Counted from the first letter of the stretch, positions 44,933 to 54,813 are shown. The stretch is DNA of 64,000 bases from Arenibacter troitsensis (GCF_900177645.1 NZ_FXAO01000005.1:57324-121323), one strand, 5' to 3'. Translations and numbers: made by a program. The notes: generated by a model not told the origin, from the sequence alone.

Positions 44933-47563
44933 TTACTTTAAACTGGCCAAACTCTTCTCTAAGGTATCAATTTTGGCAATAGCATCCGCTTCCTTCTGCC
45001 GTTCCAGGTCAATTACCTGCTCTGGTGCGTTGGCCACAAAACGCTCATTGGAAAGTTTTTTTCGTACAGACACCAAAAAGCCCTTGATATACTCCAATTC
45101 CTCTTCCAACTTCTTTATTTCCGCCCCAATGTCAATGGCTCCTACCATAGGAACAAAGTATTCATTGGACTTCACTCTAAAGGTTAGAGCACCATCCACT
45201 GCACTGTCAACATAATCAATAGCCGATAAATTGGTGAGCTTGGCAATTACCACGTCCCAATCGCTGGAAATATCCCCGTCATTTAATATCGCCAATTGTA
45301 GCGCATCTTTCATAGGAATATTCTTTTCTTTTCTAATGGTCCGTATTCCGGCAATAACCTCCGTAGCAAAATTAAAGCCTTCTATCAGGTCCTCGTTTAC
45401 AGGCTGTGCGCTTGGCCATTTTGCAATGACCAAGGCCTCTTCCGGGGTACGTTCGGCAATGTGCTGCCAAACCTCCTCCGTAAGAAAGGGCATAAACGGA
45501 TGCAATAGTTTTAGGTTTTCTTCAAAAATATGGATTACGGCATCAAATGTAATCCGATCTATAGGCTGCTGGTAAGCTGGTTTAATAATTTCCAACAACC
45601 AAGAACTATAATCGTCCCAAACTAACTTATAAATAGCCATTAAAGCATCGGAGATACGGTACTTACTGAAATGGTCCTCTATCTCTTCAAGAGTTTTATT
45701 GAATTTGGAAGTATACCATTCAATACCCAACTTGGACGCCTCTGGTTGCGGCAGATCTGCCACTTCCCAACCTTTTACCAAACGGAAACCGTTCCATATC
45801 TTATTGGCGAAGTTTTTCCCCTGTTGGCACAAGGCCTCATCGAACATTAGATCGTTACCTGCTGCGGAACTCAATAAAAGTCCCACACGAACACCATCTG
45901 CCCCGTAATCTTCTATCAATTGTAACGCATCGGGCGAATTTCCGAGCGACTTGGACATCTTTCGTCTTTGCTTATCGCGCACCAAACCAGTAAGATATAC
46001 GTTCTCGAAAGGCCTTTCATTTCGGTATTCATAGCCCGAAATAATCATTCTGGCCACCCAAAAGAACAAAATATCCGGCCCGGTTACCAAATCATTGGTA
46101 GGGTAGTAATACTCTATTTCCTTATTATCGGGCTCCAAAATCCCGTTAAAAACACTTATAGGCCATAACCAAGAAGAAAACCAGGTATCCAGGGCATCTG
46201 CATCCTGTTTTAGCTCCTTCAATGTTAAATTGGAATTCCCGGATTTTTTCCTGGCCAGATCCAAAGCCCCTTCCTTGGATTCGGCCACCACAAAATCATC
46301 CTGTCCGTCTCCAAAATAATAGGCCGGGATTTGTTGTCCCCACCACAATTGTCGCGAAATGTTCCAGTCGCGGATATTTTCCATCCAATGGCGATAGGTA
46401 TTTTCGAATTTTTTAGGAAAAAGCTTAATATCATCATCTTCCAAAACCGCTTTTATAGCAGGTTTGGCCAGTTTTTCCATACTTAAGAACCACTGATCGG
46501 ACAATCTTGGCTCAATGACCGCTTTAGTTCTTTCCGATGTACCAATTTTATTAATATGCTGTTCTGTCTTTACCAAATAGCCTTTTTCTTCCAATTCTTT
46601 AGAAATGGCCTTACGCACCACAAAACGGTCCTTACCCTCATAATGCAGTCCGAAACTATTTAAACTGGCATCCTCATTAAAGATATCTATAGTCTCCAAA
46701 TTGTGTTTCTCGCCTAGGGCCTTGTCATTGATATCGTGCGCCGGGGTCACTTTAAGACAACCCGTTCCAAATTCAACATCAACATATTCATCCTCTATTA
46801 TAGGTATGACCCTATTGCATATGGGCACTACGGCATTTTTACCTCGTAAATGGGCATAACGTCCATCATTGGGGTTGATACAGATAGCAGTATCCCCTAA
46901 AATGGTCTCAGGCCTAGTCGTAGCAATGGTAACGGTCTCCTCCGAACCTTCTATTTTATAGGCCAAATAATACAACAAGCCTTGTCTCTCCTCATATACA
47001 ACTTCTTCATCAGATAGGGTAGTTTTTGCCTCAGGGTCCCAGTTTACCATACGATAGCCCCGGTATATGAGCCCTTTATTATAAAGATCCACAAAAACCT
47101 TGATAACGGAGGCGGACATATTGTCATCCATAGTAAACTTGGTACGCTCCCAATCGCAGGAACAGCCCAATTTCTTCAACTGTTCCAAGATGACGCCTCC
47201 ATATTCATGGGTCCAATCCCAAGCATGCTTCAAAAACTCTTCACGGGTAATATCCTTTTTATCTATCCCCTGTTCCTTTAGCTTGGCAACCACTTTGGCC
47301 TCCGTAGCTATGGAAGCGTGATCGGTACCGGGAACCCAGCAGGCATTTTTCCCCATTAATCGGGCCCTACGGATCAAAACGTCCTGTATGGTATTGTTCA
47401 ACATGTGCCCCATATGCAATACACCGGTAACATTGGGTGGTGGTATAACTATGGTATATGGCTCCCTATCATCTGGTGTGGAATGAAAATAATTATGTTT
47501 GGTCCAATACTCGTACCATTGGCCCTCTACTCTTTGAGGCTCATATTTTGAAGGAATTTCCAT
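44933..47563 (-). CDS. valS: Valine--tRNA ligase
   Basis: Charges tRNA-Val. An 876-residue class I synthetase: HIGH-type motif HMGH in [15 protein letters not shown] (about 40-54), editing domain (about 190-340), KMSKS at [10 protein letters not shown] (about 535), anticodon-binding domain, and the C-terminal coiled coil (about 810-876, rich in leucine and charged residues). Length and order are normal. Transcribed from a clear promoter about 106 bases upstream of the start codon. Confidence 0.97.
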   Translation of the reverse strand: MEIPSKYEPQRVEGQWYEYWTKHNYFHSTPDDREPYTIVIPPPNVTGVLHMGHMLNNTIQDVLIRRARLMGKNACWVPGTDHASIATEAKVVAKLKEQGIDKKDITREEFLKHAWDWTHEYGGVILEQLKKLGCSCDWERTKFTMDDNMSASVIKVFVDLYNKGLIYRGYRMVNWDPEAKTTLSDEEVVYEERQGLLYYLAYKIEGSEETVTIATTRPETILGDTAICINPNDGRYAHLRGKNAVVPICNRVIPIIEDEYVDVEFGTGCLKVTPAHDINDKALGEKHNLETIDIFNEDASLNSFGLHYEGKDRFVVRKAISKELEEKGYLVKTEQHINKIGTSERTKAVIEPRLSDQWFLSMEKLAKPAIKAVLEDDDIKLFPKKFENTYRHWMENIRDWNISRQLWWGQQIPAYYFGDGQDDFVVAESKEGALDLARKKSGNSNLTLKELKQDADALDTWFSSWLWPISVFNGILEPDNKEIEYYYPTNDLVTGPDILFFWVARMIISGYEYRNERPFENVYLTGLVRDKQRRKMSKSLGNSPDALQLIEDYGADGVRVGLLLSSAAGNDLMFDEALCQQGKNFANKIWNGFRLVKGWEVADLPQPEASKLGIEWYTSKFNKTLEEIEDHFSKYRISDALMAIYKLVWDDYSSWLLEIIKPAYQQPIDRITFDAVIHIFEENLKLLHPFMPFLTEEVWQHIAERTPEEALVIAKWPSAQPVNEDLIEGFNFATEVIAGIRTIRKEKNIPMKDALQLAILNDGDISSDWDVVIAKLTNLSAIDYVDSAVDGALTFRVKSNEYFVPMVGAIDIGAEIKKLEEELEYIKGFLVSVRKKLSNERFVANAPEQVIDLERQKEADAIAKIDTLEKSLASLK

Positions 47564-47672
47564 TATTTGGAACAGTTTTTGCTAGCCCTATACGGACGAT
47601 TACTAAATGAGTGCAATATTAAGGTTAAACTTGAAGTCATTCTAAGGTTTTTGACCATTTTGAAATACGAAA

Positions 47673-47702
47673 CAAAAATAAGTAACGTTATTACATAACA
47701 AA
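47673..47702 (-). promoter_or_regulatory. Predicted valS promoter
   Basis: On the minus strand, TTTG (47699-47702), 18 bases, TATTTTTG (47673-47680). A strong match to the Bacteroidota consensus. Its -33 box sits six bases from the -33 box of the divergent DUF1573 promoter. Confidence 0.65.
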
Positions 47703-47707
47703 AGAAT

Positions 47708-47738
47708 TTTGGAGGTTCATTAAAAACATTTACTTTTG
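47708..47738 (+). promoter_or_regulatory. Predicted promoter of the DUF1573 gene
   Basis: TTTG (47708-47711), 19 bases, TACTTTTG (47731-47738). Transcription would begin about 19 bases before the ATG at 47761. One of the best promoter matches in the window. Confidence 0.7.
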
Positions 47739-47760
47739 AAATTCACCAAAAACTAAAAAT

Positions 47761-48147
47761 ATGAAAAAAATAGTACTAGTTCTATTTGTTGGTCTCTTAG
47801 GTTTTGGCCTAACCGCTCAAGAAAATGTAGCGAAAATCAAATTCGAAACAGAAACCGTTGATTATGGTGAAATCGCTAAAGGAAGCGATGGTGTAAGGAT
47901 ATTTGAATTTACAAATACCGGGGACGCCCCACTTGTTATAAGTAAAGTTAGCTCTAGTTGTGGATGTACCATACCAAAAAAACCGGAAGCTCCGATCTTA
48001 CCTGGTAAAACTGGCCAGATTCAAGTTAAATACGACACTAACAGAGTTGGACCAATTGCAAAGGCGATTACTGTAATTTCCAACGCCGACACCCCAACAA
48101 AGGTGTTAAAAATTAAAGGAAAGGTATTACCGGCGGAAGGCAAGTAA
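47761..48147 (+). CDS. DUF1573-domain exported protein
   Basis: A 128-residue protein with a signal peptide (MKKIVLVLFVGLLGFGLTAQ, cleavage after TAQ) and a single DUF1573 domain (about 25-125), an Ig-like/ASH fold. Family marks: VDYGEIAKGSDGVRIFEFTNTGDAPLVISKVSSSCGCTIPKKP, with the CGC motif, then GKTGQIQVKYDT and TKVLKIKGKV. These periplasmic domains are abundant in Bacteroidota; no biochemical role is established. Short leader, strong promoter and a good terminator suggest a well-expressed single gene. Confidence 0.88.
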   Translation: MKKIVLVLFVGLLGFGLTAQENVAKIKFETETVDYGEIAKGSDGVRIFEFTNTGDAPLVISKVSSSCGCTIPKKPEAPILPGKTGQIQVKYDTNRVGPIAKAITVISNADTPTKVLKIKGKVLPAEGK

Positions 48148-48166
48148 ATACTACTCATAAATGCAC

Positions 48167-48212
48167 AAGCTTGTTAAGTATCCAATTCGGTATTTAACAA
48201 GCTTTCTTTTTT
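48167..48212 (+). terminator. Rho-independent terminator after the DUF1573 gene
   Basis: An 11-bp perfect stem, AAGCTTGTTAA (48167-48177) and TTAACAAGCTT (48194-48204), followed by CTTTTTT. The stem is AT-rich but long, and the T-run is on the gene strand. Confidence 0.7.
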
Positions 48213-48321
48213 AAGGATCCCTATTTTTTTTTAGAACCCAAGGCACATTACCAGGTCTTACACCCCCTATAACAGTATCCGTTCCGCAAAAAAACTGCGC
48301 CCCTCTTCTGGTTAAGGCCTC

Positions 48322-49659
48322 TTATTTGAACATTTCCTTTAGCTCATAGGTAATTAACATATCTTTTTGGTAACGTTCTATAAGCACCTTCACCCTCTTT
48401 CCTTCCTTTTCATTGAGCATGTGCAGGATTTGTTGAAGCTTATATTGGTGTACCTTTTTACCATTTACAGCAAGAATAATGTCTCCTTCCTGCAAACCGG
48501 CCTTATGCCCCGGACTTCCCGCACGAATACCGGAAACTATAATTTCTGGCACCATGCTTAACCGGGTCATGTTCTCAAAGAGAATTTGCACATCCCCGAA
48601 AGACTTCCCACTATCCATCAATACCATTCCTCCTGTATCGGCTATACTCTCGGAAATATAACGCATCCCGTTATGTTGAATATTTATCCCGCTCAAATTA
48701 AAATCGAATGGCTGATTAAAAAATGTATTCTTGCGCAAGCTTAGGGTACGTTCGCCATAATTGAATACTAAAGAAAATCTTTTTAGGACTTCTCCTCCCA
48801 AACTTCCATTTCTACTCCCAAAAGAGGTAATGGAATTAAAGTACCGTAAATCAGGAAATGCGGCCTTGGCATCCCTTAATTGAAAGCCACCCAAGCTAAT
48901 TCCGTCTATTTTGGTCCTTTTCCCGTAAATACCACCACTTAACCCTTGGCCCAGAAAATCCTCATAATTGTTCTCGGGCACCCCCAATCCTTTATCCATA
49001 TCCTCAAAAAGCCATAACGCATCGGAACTACCGGAATCTATTAAAAGTTCCACAGGAATACTGCGTTCGTTCTCCATAAACACATGACCCTGAACATACG
49101 CCTTGTTCTGAACAATGCGCAAGGGAACCGTACGGATTTTGGAATTTTTCTTGGGCTTATACAGTTTAGGATCATGAAGCTTTAAAAATTTTGATGAATA
49201 ATTTATCTCGACCACAAAATCCCTAAAGAGGTCATAACCTATAATTCCATGGACCGGCAAACCCAGTCTGGGAGAAAGGTTCAGCTCCGCATCCATAACG
49301 ACATAAAGTAGCTGATCACTATTAACAACCTTTCCAATCTTAAAAATATTGGAATCGGAACTCAGGGCATCAATTGGTTCCCCTTCACCAAGGCCTTTGA
49401 TTACAATTTCCGATACATTGTTGATTTGAATAGAATCCTTATCCGATAAATTAAAAAGAATGGGTTTATTTACCCCAGAATCCAATATAAATGAAAGTTC
49501 TGCACCGTTTACCTCTATTGGAATGATAATTAGATTGTTCGCCAATTGAAACTTCACCTTTTGAGATTTTTCTCCAGCCGGTAATTCAAAATTTTGCGAC
49601 AACAACAAAGCGGGACAGCACCAAATAAGGAAAACCATATGTCTTAAGAAAGCCATCAT
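48322..49659 (-). CDS. Bilobal retropepsin-like aspartic protease with PDZ domain
   Basis: A 445-residue exported protein (signal near MVFLIWCCPALLLSQ). It carries two aspartyl motifs in separate lobes: FILDSGVNKP (about residue 58) and LLIDSGSSDALW (about 205). Each lobe is a retropepsin-like beta-barrel. A PDZ domain is at the C-terminus (about 355-440; VSGIRAGSPGHKAGLQEGDIILAVNGKKV). The pairing of two DSG lobes in one chain resembles a pepsin-like arrangement. The role is probably periplasmic or outer-membrane protein processing; the substrate is unknown. Several start codons are possible (49659, 49656, 49638). Confidence 0.8.
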   Translation of the reverse strand: MMAFLRHMVFLIWCCPALLLSQNFELPAGEKSQKVKFQLANNLIIIPIEVNGAELSFILDSGVNKPILFNLSDKDSIQINNVSEIVIKGLGEGEPIDALSSDSNIFKIGKVVNSDQLLYVVMDAELNLSPRLGLPVHGIIGYDLFRDFVVEINYSSKFLKLHDPKLYKPKKNSKIRTVPLRIVQNKAYVQGHVFMENERSIPVELLIDSGSSDALWLFEDMDKGLGVPENNYEDFLGQGLSGGIYGKRTKIDGISLGGFQLRDAKAAFPDLRYFNSITSFGSRNGSLGGEVLKRFSLVFNYGERTLSLRKNTFFNQPFDFNLSGINIQHNGMRYISESIADTGGMVLMDSGKSFGDVQILFENMTRLSMVPEIIVSGIRAGSPGHKAGLQEGDIILAVNGKKVHQYKLQQILHMLNEKEGKRVKVLIERYQKDMLITYELKEMFK

Positions 49660-49807
49660 ATTTCCATTTTAAGTAACCTAACCCTCTAATTTACACACAA
49701 AACCTGTGACAACAGAATCATTTAACATATTAATATGGAATCAAATACGGATGTTTTATTGTTTTGTCCATATTGATTTCTCATTTTTGCCTAAAATTTT
49801 AATCCAT

Positions 49808-50998
49808 ATGCCATCAATTTCCCGGAGAGGCGAAACAATGCCGGAATCTCCAATAAGAAAACTTGTCCCTTTTGCCGAAGCTGCCATAAAAAGAGGTATT
49901 AAGATCATCCACCTAAATATTGGCCAACCCGATATAAAAACTCCCAAAGTTGCCTTGGATGCTGTTAAGAACAATACCCTGGAGGTCCTGGCATACAGCA
50001 GAACAGAAGGTTCAGAAACTTACAGGGAAAAGATCGCCGGATATTATGCAAAGAACAACATTCAAGTTAATGCGGACAATATTATAGTAACCACAGGTGG
50101 TTCGGAAGCATTGTCCTTTGCATTGGGGAGCATTGCGGATAATGAAGACGAAATTATTATCCCCGAACCCTTTTATGCCAATTACAACGGATTTGCCAAT
50201 GCTAGCGGCATAAAGGTAGTTCCGGTTGTTTCCAATATCGAGAATAATTTTGCACTACCTCCCATTGATGAATTTGAAAAACTAATTACACCCAGGACCA
50301 AGGCAATACTAATATGCAATCCCGGAAACCCAACAGGTTATCTGTATACAAGGGAAGAAATTAAAAAACTTGCCACAATAGTAAAAGAACACAATCTATT
50401 CCTGATCGCCGATGAGGTTTACCGCGAATTTATATATGGAGGCAGGGAGCATTATTCCATTCTTCAGGAAGAAGGCTTGGAAGAACATGCCATTATAATA
50501 GACTCGGTTTCCAAAAGATATAGTATGTGCGGGGCCCGAATTGGATATTTGGTCACCAAGAATAAGGAGGTTATAAAGACGGCCCTGAAATTTGCACAAG
50601 CCCGACTTTCCCCACCCACCTATGCCCAGATAGCTAGTGAAGCGGCCTTGGACACCCCTCAATCTTACTTTGATGACGTAAAAAAGGAATACGAGGAACG
50701 CAGAAACATACTTTTATCGGAATTGAACAAACTGGACGGTGTGGTCGTAGCCCAGCCGCAGGGGGCCTTCTATTGTATTGCCCAACTTCCCATAGACAAT
50801 GCCGATGTTTTTGCCCAATGGCTACTGGAAGATTTCAATGTGAACGGGGAAACCGTAATGGTAGCACCTGCTGCTGGATTCTATGCAACAAAAGGCTTGG
50901 GAACCAACCAGATCAGAATTGCCTATGTTTTGGAAAAGGAAGATCTAAAAAGAGCTGTTCATATTTTAAGGGAGGCCTTAAAGGTATATGCACGTTAA
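49808..50998 (+). CDS. PLP-dependent aminotransferase, class I
   Basis: A 396-residue pyridoxal-phosphate enzyme of the aspartate aminotransferase fold. Visible: the N-terminal IHLNIGQPDIKTP, the cofactor-binding TTGGSEALSFAL, CNPGNPTGYLY, ADEVYREF, the PLP lysine in SVSKRYSMCGARIGY (about residue 235), and AQPQGAFY. The amino donor cannot be fixed. I choose the ATG at 49808 (MPSISRRGETMPESPIRK); earlier in-frame GTG/ATG codons give an unlike N-terminus. It ends in TAATG, with the murB start codon sharing its last base. Confidence 0.9.
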   Translation: MPSISRRGETMPESPIRKLVPFAEAAIKRGIKIIHLNIGQPDIKTPKVALDAVKNNTLEVLAYSRTEGSETYREKIAGYYAKNNIQVNADNIIVTTGGSEALSFALGSIADNEDEIIIPEPFYANYNGFANASGIKVVPVVSNIENNFALPPIDEFEKLITPRTKAILICNPGNPTGYLYTREEIKKLATIVKEHNLFLIADEVYREFIYGGREHYSILQEEGLEEHAIIIDSVSKRYSMCGARIGYLVTKNKEVIKTALKFAQARLSPPTYAQIASEAALDTPQSYFDDVKKEYEERRNILLSELNKLDGVVVAQPQGAFYCIAQLPIDNADVFAQWLLEDFNVNGETVMVAPAAGFYATKGLGTNQIRIAYVLEKEDLKRAVHILREALKVYAR

Positions 50999-52014
50999 TG
51001 GATATACAGGAAGACATATCTCTTAAAGAATACAATACTTTTGGAATTGACGCCAAGGCAAAATTCTTTTGTGAAATAAATTCGATCGCCGAACTAAAAC
51101 AAGCACTGGAACTTAAGGGATATCCCAATTTATTTATACTTGGGGGCGGCAGCAATATGCTCATCACCAAAAATTTGGAAAACCTGGTACTGCATATCAA
51201 TCTAAAGGGAATTGAGGTAGTTTCAGAAAATAGTGAGGAGGCCATCATAAAGGTCAGTGCCGGTGAAAATTGGCATAATATGGTATTATGGACCTTGGAC
51301 CGCGATTATGGGGGTTTGGAGAATTTATCCCTCATTCCAGGGAATACGGGTACAGCCCCAATTCAGAACATAGGTGCCTACGGAGTTGAACTAAAGGACA
51401 CCTTTGTATGTTGCGAGGCTATGGAAATAGCCACCCGAAAACTCAGAACCTTTACTAGGGACGAATGCCAGTTTGGCTATCGCGATTCCTATTTCAAAAA
51501 TAAAGGCCTTGGAAAATACATTATCACTTCCGTTAGTTTTAAATTGACCAAAAGAAATCACCAGCTACATGTGGACTATGGCGCCATTGTTTCCGAATTG
51601 CAGCATAATGGCATTACCAATCCCGGTATTAAGGATGTCTCCAATGCGGTAATTGCGATAAGAAAAAGTAAGCTGCCAGACCCACGGGAATTGGGCAATA
51701 GCGGAAGCTTCTTTAAAAACCCGGTCGTAGACAGACCACAATTCGACAACTTCTCCAGGTTGAACCCCACGGCACCTTTTTACAAGGTATCTGAAAATGA
51801 GTTTAAGATTCCGGCGGGCTGGCTCATTGAACAATGCGGATATAAGGGAAAGCGCTTTGGTGATGCCGGAGTACACAAAAACCAAGCCTTGGTACTTGTA
51901 AATTACGGTAATGCCTCTGGAGCCGATATCATTGAACTGGCCGAAAAAATAATTGAAAGCGTATCACAAAAATTCGGAATTACAATTAGTCCGGAAGTCA
52001 ATATAATAAAATAA
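50998..52014 (+). CDS. murB: UDP-N-acetylmuramate dehydrogenase
   Basis: Reduces UDP-GlcNAc-enolpyruvate to UDP-MurNAc with NADPH, using FAD. A 338-residue protein with DISLKEYNTFGIDAKAKFF (opening), the FAD-binding ILGGGSNMLI (about residues 44-53), LSLIPGNTGTAPIQNIGAYGVEL, the catalytic FGYRDSYFK, and GNSGSFFKNP with the catalytic serine, all normal for the E. coli-type enzyme. The start codon overlaps the aminotransferase stop (TAATG), so the two genes are translationally coupled. Confidence 0.95.
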   Translation: MDIQEDISLKEYNTFGIDAKAKFFCEINSIAELKQALELKGYPNLFILGGGSNMLITKNLENLVLHINLKGIEVVSENSEEAIIKVSAGENWHNMVLWTLDRDYGGLENLSLIPGNTGTAPIQNIGAYGVELKDTFVCCEAMEIATRKLRTFTRDECQFGYRDSYFKNKGLGKYIITSVSFKLTKRNHQLHVDYGAIVSELQHNGITNPGIKDVSNAVIAIRKSKLPDPRELGNSGSFFKNPVVDRPQFDNFSRLNPTAPFYKVSENEFKIPAGWLIEQCGYKGKRFGDAGVHKNQALVLVNYGNASGADIIELAEKIIESVSQKFGITISPEVNIIK

Positions 52015-52037
52015 CCCCTGACAAAGAATGCCAGGGG
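52015..52037 (+). other. Hairpin directly after murB
   Basis: CCCCTG (52015-52020) pairs with CAGGGG (52032-52037). It starts right after the stop codon but no T-run follows, so it is only a possible 3' end structure. Confidence 0.3.
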
Positions 52038-52212
52038 CTATACCAAACCAAACTAACCAAAAATTAAATGCACAGTTACCAGCTGTCCATTTATCCAATT
52101 AAAACGCTAAGCATAACAATCAATTTTATAATTTAGCGTTTGTGTATATACGATAAAAACCAAGGTGTTGGATGATTGCTTAGCAACTTTTTTTTGAGAA
52201 CACACTAATTAT

Positions 52213-52782
52213 ATGAGCATATTACTGGAAAATCATATTGTTGAGCTTCTACAGGAGCGAAATGACAAGGCCATATCGCTTCTCTATGAACACTACGGCG
52301 ATACCTTATACGGGGTAGCCTACAAGGTAGTACGCGATGAGGAATTGGCTCAGGATGTTGTTCAGGAAAGTTTCATAAAAATTTGGAAGAAATCGGATTC
52401 ATACGACCCTACAAAAGCAAAATTGTTCACATGGCTTTTTAGGATTACACGCAATACGGCCATAGACAAATTAAGAAGTGCAAACAACAAATCCGATAAG
52501 GAAATCCAAATCGATGTTTCGGACGTATATAAACTAGGAACTGAAGGTATACTCCCTGACTTAATGGACGTTCAGGATAATTTGGATAAGATAGATTCAA
52601 AATATCAAATTGTATTGGACGCCCTATTTTTTCAAGGAATGACCCAACAGGAGGCAAGCGAAGAATTGGACATACCGCTAGGCACCATTAAATCCAGATT
52701 AAAGATTGGACTTAGGGAGCTAAAGAAAATATATGGGTCTACGATGGTTCTTGCCTGTTTACTAAGTTTAATTATGAATTAA
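52213..52782 (+). CDS. ECF-type RNA polymerase sigma factor
   Basis: A 189-residue sigma-70-family protein with region 2 (about 24-90; LYEHYGDTLYGVAYKVVRDEELAQDVVQESFIKIWKKSDSYDPTKAKLFTWLFRITRNTAIDKLR) and region 4 (about 125-175; ALFFQGMTQQEASEELDIPLGTIKSRLKIGLRELKKIY). Close to the SigK group of ECF sigma factors. An anti-sigma factor gene follows 85 bases later, a standard pair. The controlled genes and the inducing signal are unknown. Confidence 0.92.
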   Translation: MSILLENHIVELLQERNDKAISLLYEHYGDTLYGVAYKVVRDEELAQDVVQESFIKIWKKSDSYDPTKAKLFTWLFRITRNTAIDKLRSANNKSDKEIQIDVSDVYKLGTEGILPDLMDVQDNLDKIDSKYQIVLDALFFQGMTQQEASEELDIPLGTIKSRLKIGLRELKKIYGSTMVLACLLSLIMN

Positions 52783-52867
52783 AGCACAACATTGACGAGA
52801 CTAAGACCTAACCATTAAGCTGACGTTACAGCATAGCCGACCAAATTGTGCTATAAATAATAAAGCC

Positions 52868-53626
52868 ATGAAAGAAAAGATTAGAATATTTTTGGAAACA
52901 GACCTACTGGAAAAATATCTATTAGGCACCACTACCCAAGAGGAAGCATTCCAGGTAGAAAGATATATCGCCATGTATCCCGAGGTTAGGAATACCTATA
53001 TTGAGCTTCAGGAAAACCTTGAAATATTTGCCAAGCTACATGCCTTAAAAACTCCGGAAGGCCTTAAGGAAAGAATTCAAACCAGAATCAAAAAGGAAAA
53101 TTCCGGACGGTCAAAATTCTTTAGGTATGCCATTGCTGCCAGTTTTGCTGCCCTGATTTTTGCTGGAGCATCCTATTTCTTTTGGAACCAGAATCAAAAC
53201 TTACAAGAGGAAAATGTTATCGTCAACAATAAGATTCAGAACTTGGAAGAGAATATGCGTTTACAGTTGGAGGATGTTAGAAATCAATTTATTGTACTCA
53301 ACAACCCTAAAACAAAGAGACTTACGGTAAAAGGCAATAACAAGGCCAAGGAGCTTAAGGCCGTGGCCTATGTTAATCCTGTAAAAAAACTCTCTTATAT
53401 CAATGTAAGCAAATTGCCAAATCTTCCGGAAAACCAATGCTATCAAATGTGGGCAGAGGTCAACGGACAGATGCTCAACCTTGGAGTAATAGAGGAAGCC
53501 AGCAATAGTGAAAAACTAATGGCCCTGCCCTATGGCGAGAATGCCGTTGGTTACATCACCATTGAACCAACTGGAGGTAATTCCAAGCCTACCGTGGAGA
53601 ATATTGTAGCCAATATCTCCTATTAA
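52868..53626 (+). CDS. Anti-sigma-K-type membrane anti-sigma factor
   Basis: A 252-residue protein: cytoplasmic N-terminal part that could bind the sigma factor (LEKYLLGTTTQEEAFQVERYIAMYPEVRNTYIEL, with no zinc-binding His/Cys set), one membrane helix at about 80-98 (FRYAIAASFAALIFAGASYFF), a coiled-coil stretch (about 105-135) and a periplasmic domain of the RskA/anti-sigma-K type (about 140-252; NQCYQMWAEVNGQMLNLGVI, VGYITIEPTGGNSKPT). Same strand and just after the sigma factor gene. Confidence 0.85.
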   Translation: MKEKIRIFLETDLLEKYLLGTTTQEEAFQVERYIAMYPEVRNTYIELQENLEIFAKLHALKTPEGLKERIQTRIKKENSGRSKFFRYAIAASFAALIFAGASYFFWNQNQNLQEENVIVNNKIQNLEENMRLQLEDVRNQFIVLNNPKTKRLTVKGNNKAKELKAVAYVNPVKKLSYINVSKLPNLPENQCYQMWAEVNGQMLNLGVIEEASNSEKLMALPYGENAVGYITIEPTGGNSKPTVENIVANISY

Positions 53627-53656
53627 ACAAAGGACTTAAAGTAATCCTAATCCCTA

Positions 53657-53685
53657 TTGTTAAGGTTATAAATTTCATATCTTTG
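53657..53685 (+). promoter_or_regulatory. Predicted promoter of the 67-residue protein gene
   Basis: TTG (53657-53659), 18 bases, TATCTTTG (53678-53685), a near-ideal Bacteroidota promoter. It predicts a leader of about 16 bases before the ATG at 53705. Confidence 0.65.
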
Positions 53686-53704
53686 CATTAAATAATGTAG
53701 GGAT

Positions 53705-53908
53705 ATGAAATTATTATTTTTAACAATAGGTCTACTAGCACTTGCTTTTGCAGGTATTGCAATAAAAATATGGTCTAAAAAGGATGGTAAATTTGCGGGA
53801 ACTTGCGCCAGTCAGAGCCCGTTTTTAAACAAGGACGGAGAAGCTTGTGGCTACTGTGGAAAACTCCCCACAGAGCAGGATTGCAGAAAGGATTCCGTTA
53901 CACAATAG
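53705..53908 (+). CDS. Conserved small membrane-anchored protein
   Basis: A 67-residue protein with an N-terminal membrane anchor or signal (MKLLFLTIGLLALAFAGIAIKIW) and a short mature part with four cysteines: C-A-S-Q-S-P-F-L, G-E-A-C-G-Y-C-G and Q-D-C-R-K. I recognise the general type as a small protein recurring in Bacteroidota, of unknown function. The CGYCG motif could bind metal or form disulfides. It lies between an anti-sigma factor and a second sigma factor gene, with its own promoter. Confidence 0.65.
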   Translation: MKLLFLTIGLLALAFAGIAIKIWSKKDGKFAGTCASQSPFLNKDGEACGYCGKLPTEQDCRKDSVTQ

Positions 53909-53944
53909 AATCCCCGTTATTATCACCCTTTACAAATTCTCATC

Positions 53945-54511
53945 TTGGACAAAACCGAAGAACCACTTCCCAATCTTATTGAAAAAGCCAAATTAGGCAA
54001 TCAAATGGCCTTCAGTGCGCTATTAAATAACTTTTGGAACGACGTATACGGCTTTCAATTGATCAGGACCAGGAACGAGAACGATGCCGAAGACATTACC
54101 ATCCAGACATTTTCCAAGGCTTTTGACAAGATACAAACCTTTAATGAGGACTATGAATTTAAGACATGGCTGATCGCCATCTCCAAAAATTTGCACATCG
54201 ACCTTATCCGCAAAAGCAAAAGAAACGTGCTACAAGGCAACCAAGAAGGTAGTAGCGAAGCTATAAAGAAGGTTTTGGATGACGCCCCTTCCCCAGAAGA
54301 CAGTTTAATTACCGAACAAAACTTGGCCGCTTTGCTGGAGTATATAAAAAGGCTTAAACCACACTACCAAGAGGTAATAAATCTTAGGTATTTCCAAGAG
54401 CTGCCCTATGCCGAAATTGCCGAAAAATTAGGGGAACCCATCAATAATGTGAAGGTTAAACTTCTGAGGGCAAAAAGGCTTCTGGCAGAAATTATCAAAA
54501 ATAACAATTAG
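53945..54511 (+). CDS. Second ECF-type RNA polymerase sigma factor
   Basis: A 188-residue sigma factor: region 2 (about 25-90; ALLNNFWNDVYGFQLIRTRNENDAEDITIQTFSKAFDKI and FKTWLIAISKNLHIDLIRKSKR) and region 4 (about 125-180; LKPHYQEVINLRYFQELPYAEIAEKLGEPINNVKVKLLRAKRLL). The start is TTG at 53945; no ATG precedes region 2 (the next ATG, at residue 21, would cut its first helix). No anti-sigma factor gene follows. The preceding gene of the small cysteine protein is 36 bases upstream. Confidence 0.88.
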   Translation: MDKTEEPLPNLIEKAKLGNQMAFSALLNNFWNDVYGFQLIRTRNENDAEDITIQTFSKAFDKIQTFNEDYEFKTWLIAISKNLHIDLIRKSKRNVLQGNQEGSSEAIKKVLDDAPSPEDSLITEQNLAALLEYIKRLKPHYQEVINLRYFQELPYAEIAEKLGEPINNVKVKLLRAKRLLAEIIKNNN

Positions 54512-54813
54512 TACTGTTGGATTGCCCCTTGTTTTTTTTAAGAAACAAACTTCAAATTGGGATACCTACCACAAATGTTGGACACAGGACATTGGAATTG
54601 GAACCCTGTAAAAAATCTGGCTCCATAAGCAATGAAAACGCCCCACTTTAAGCGGTTTTACAAATTCTACCCGCCCCATTACCCCCAATCATATATCACA
54701 CGATTAAATACTATACAGAAATAACCAATCCATTATATTGGCAGTAACGACTTCTATAATTTTGCATTCCCATACTTTGCCTTCATTTGGTATTTTAACT
54801 ACCTCCCATTTCG
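54512..54813. other. Gene-free stretch before lipA
   Basis: About 300 bases with no convincing frame on either strand, no tRNA-like fold and no repeat. It is AT-rich with a T-run (TTGTTTTTTTT near 54528) shortly after the sigma factor gene that could serve as a weak transcript end. Confidence 0.4.

Noticed and set aside
50773-50997. N-terminal extension of the murB frame
   Set aside because: It lies fully inside the aminotransferase gene, is cysteine-rich and unlike any MurB; the ATG at 50998 gives the family start.
52015-52037. Hairpin after murB as an intrinsic terminator
   Set aside because: Stem of only six pairs with no T-run; kept only as a low-confidence structure.
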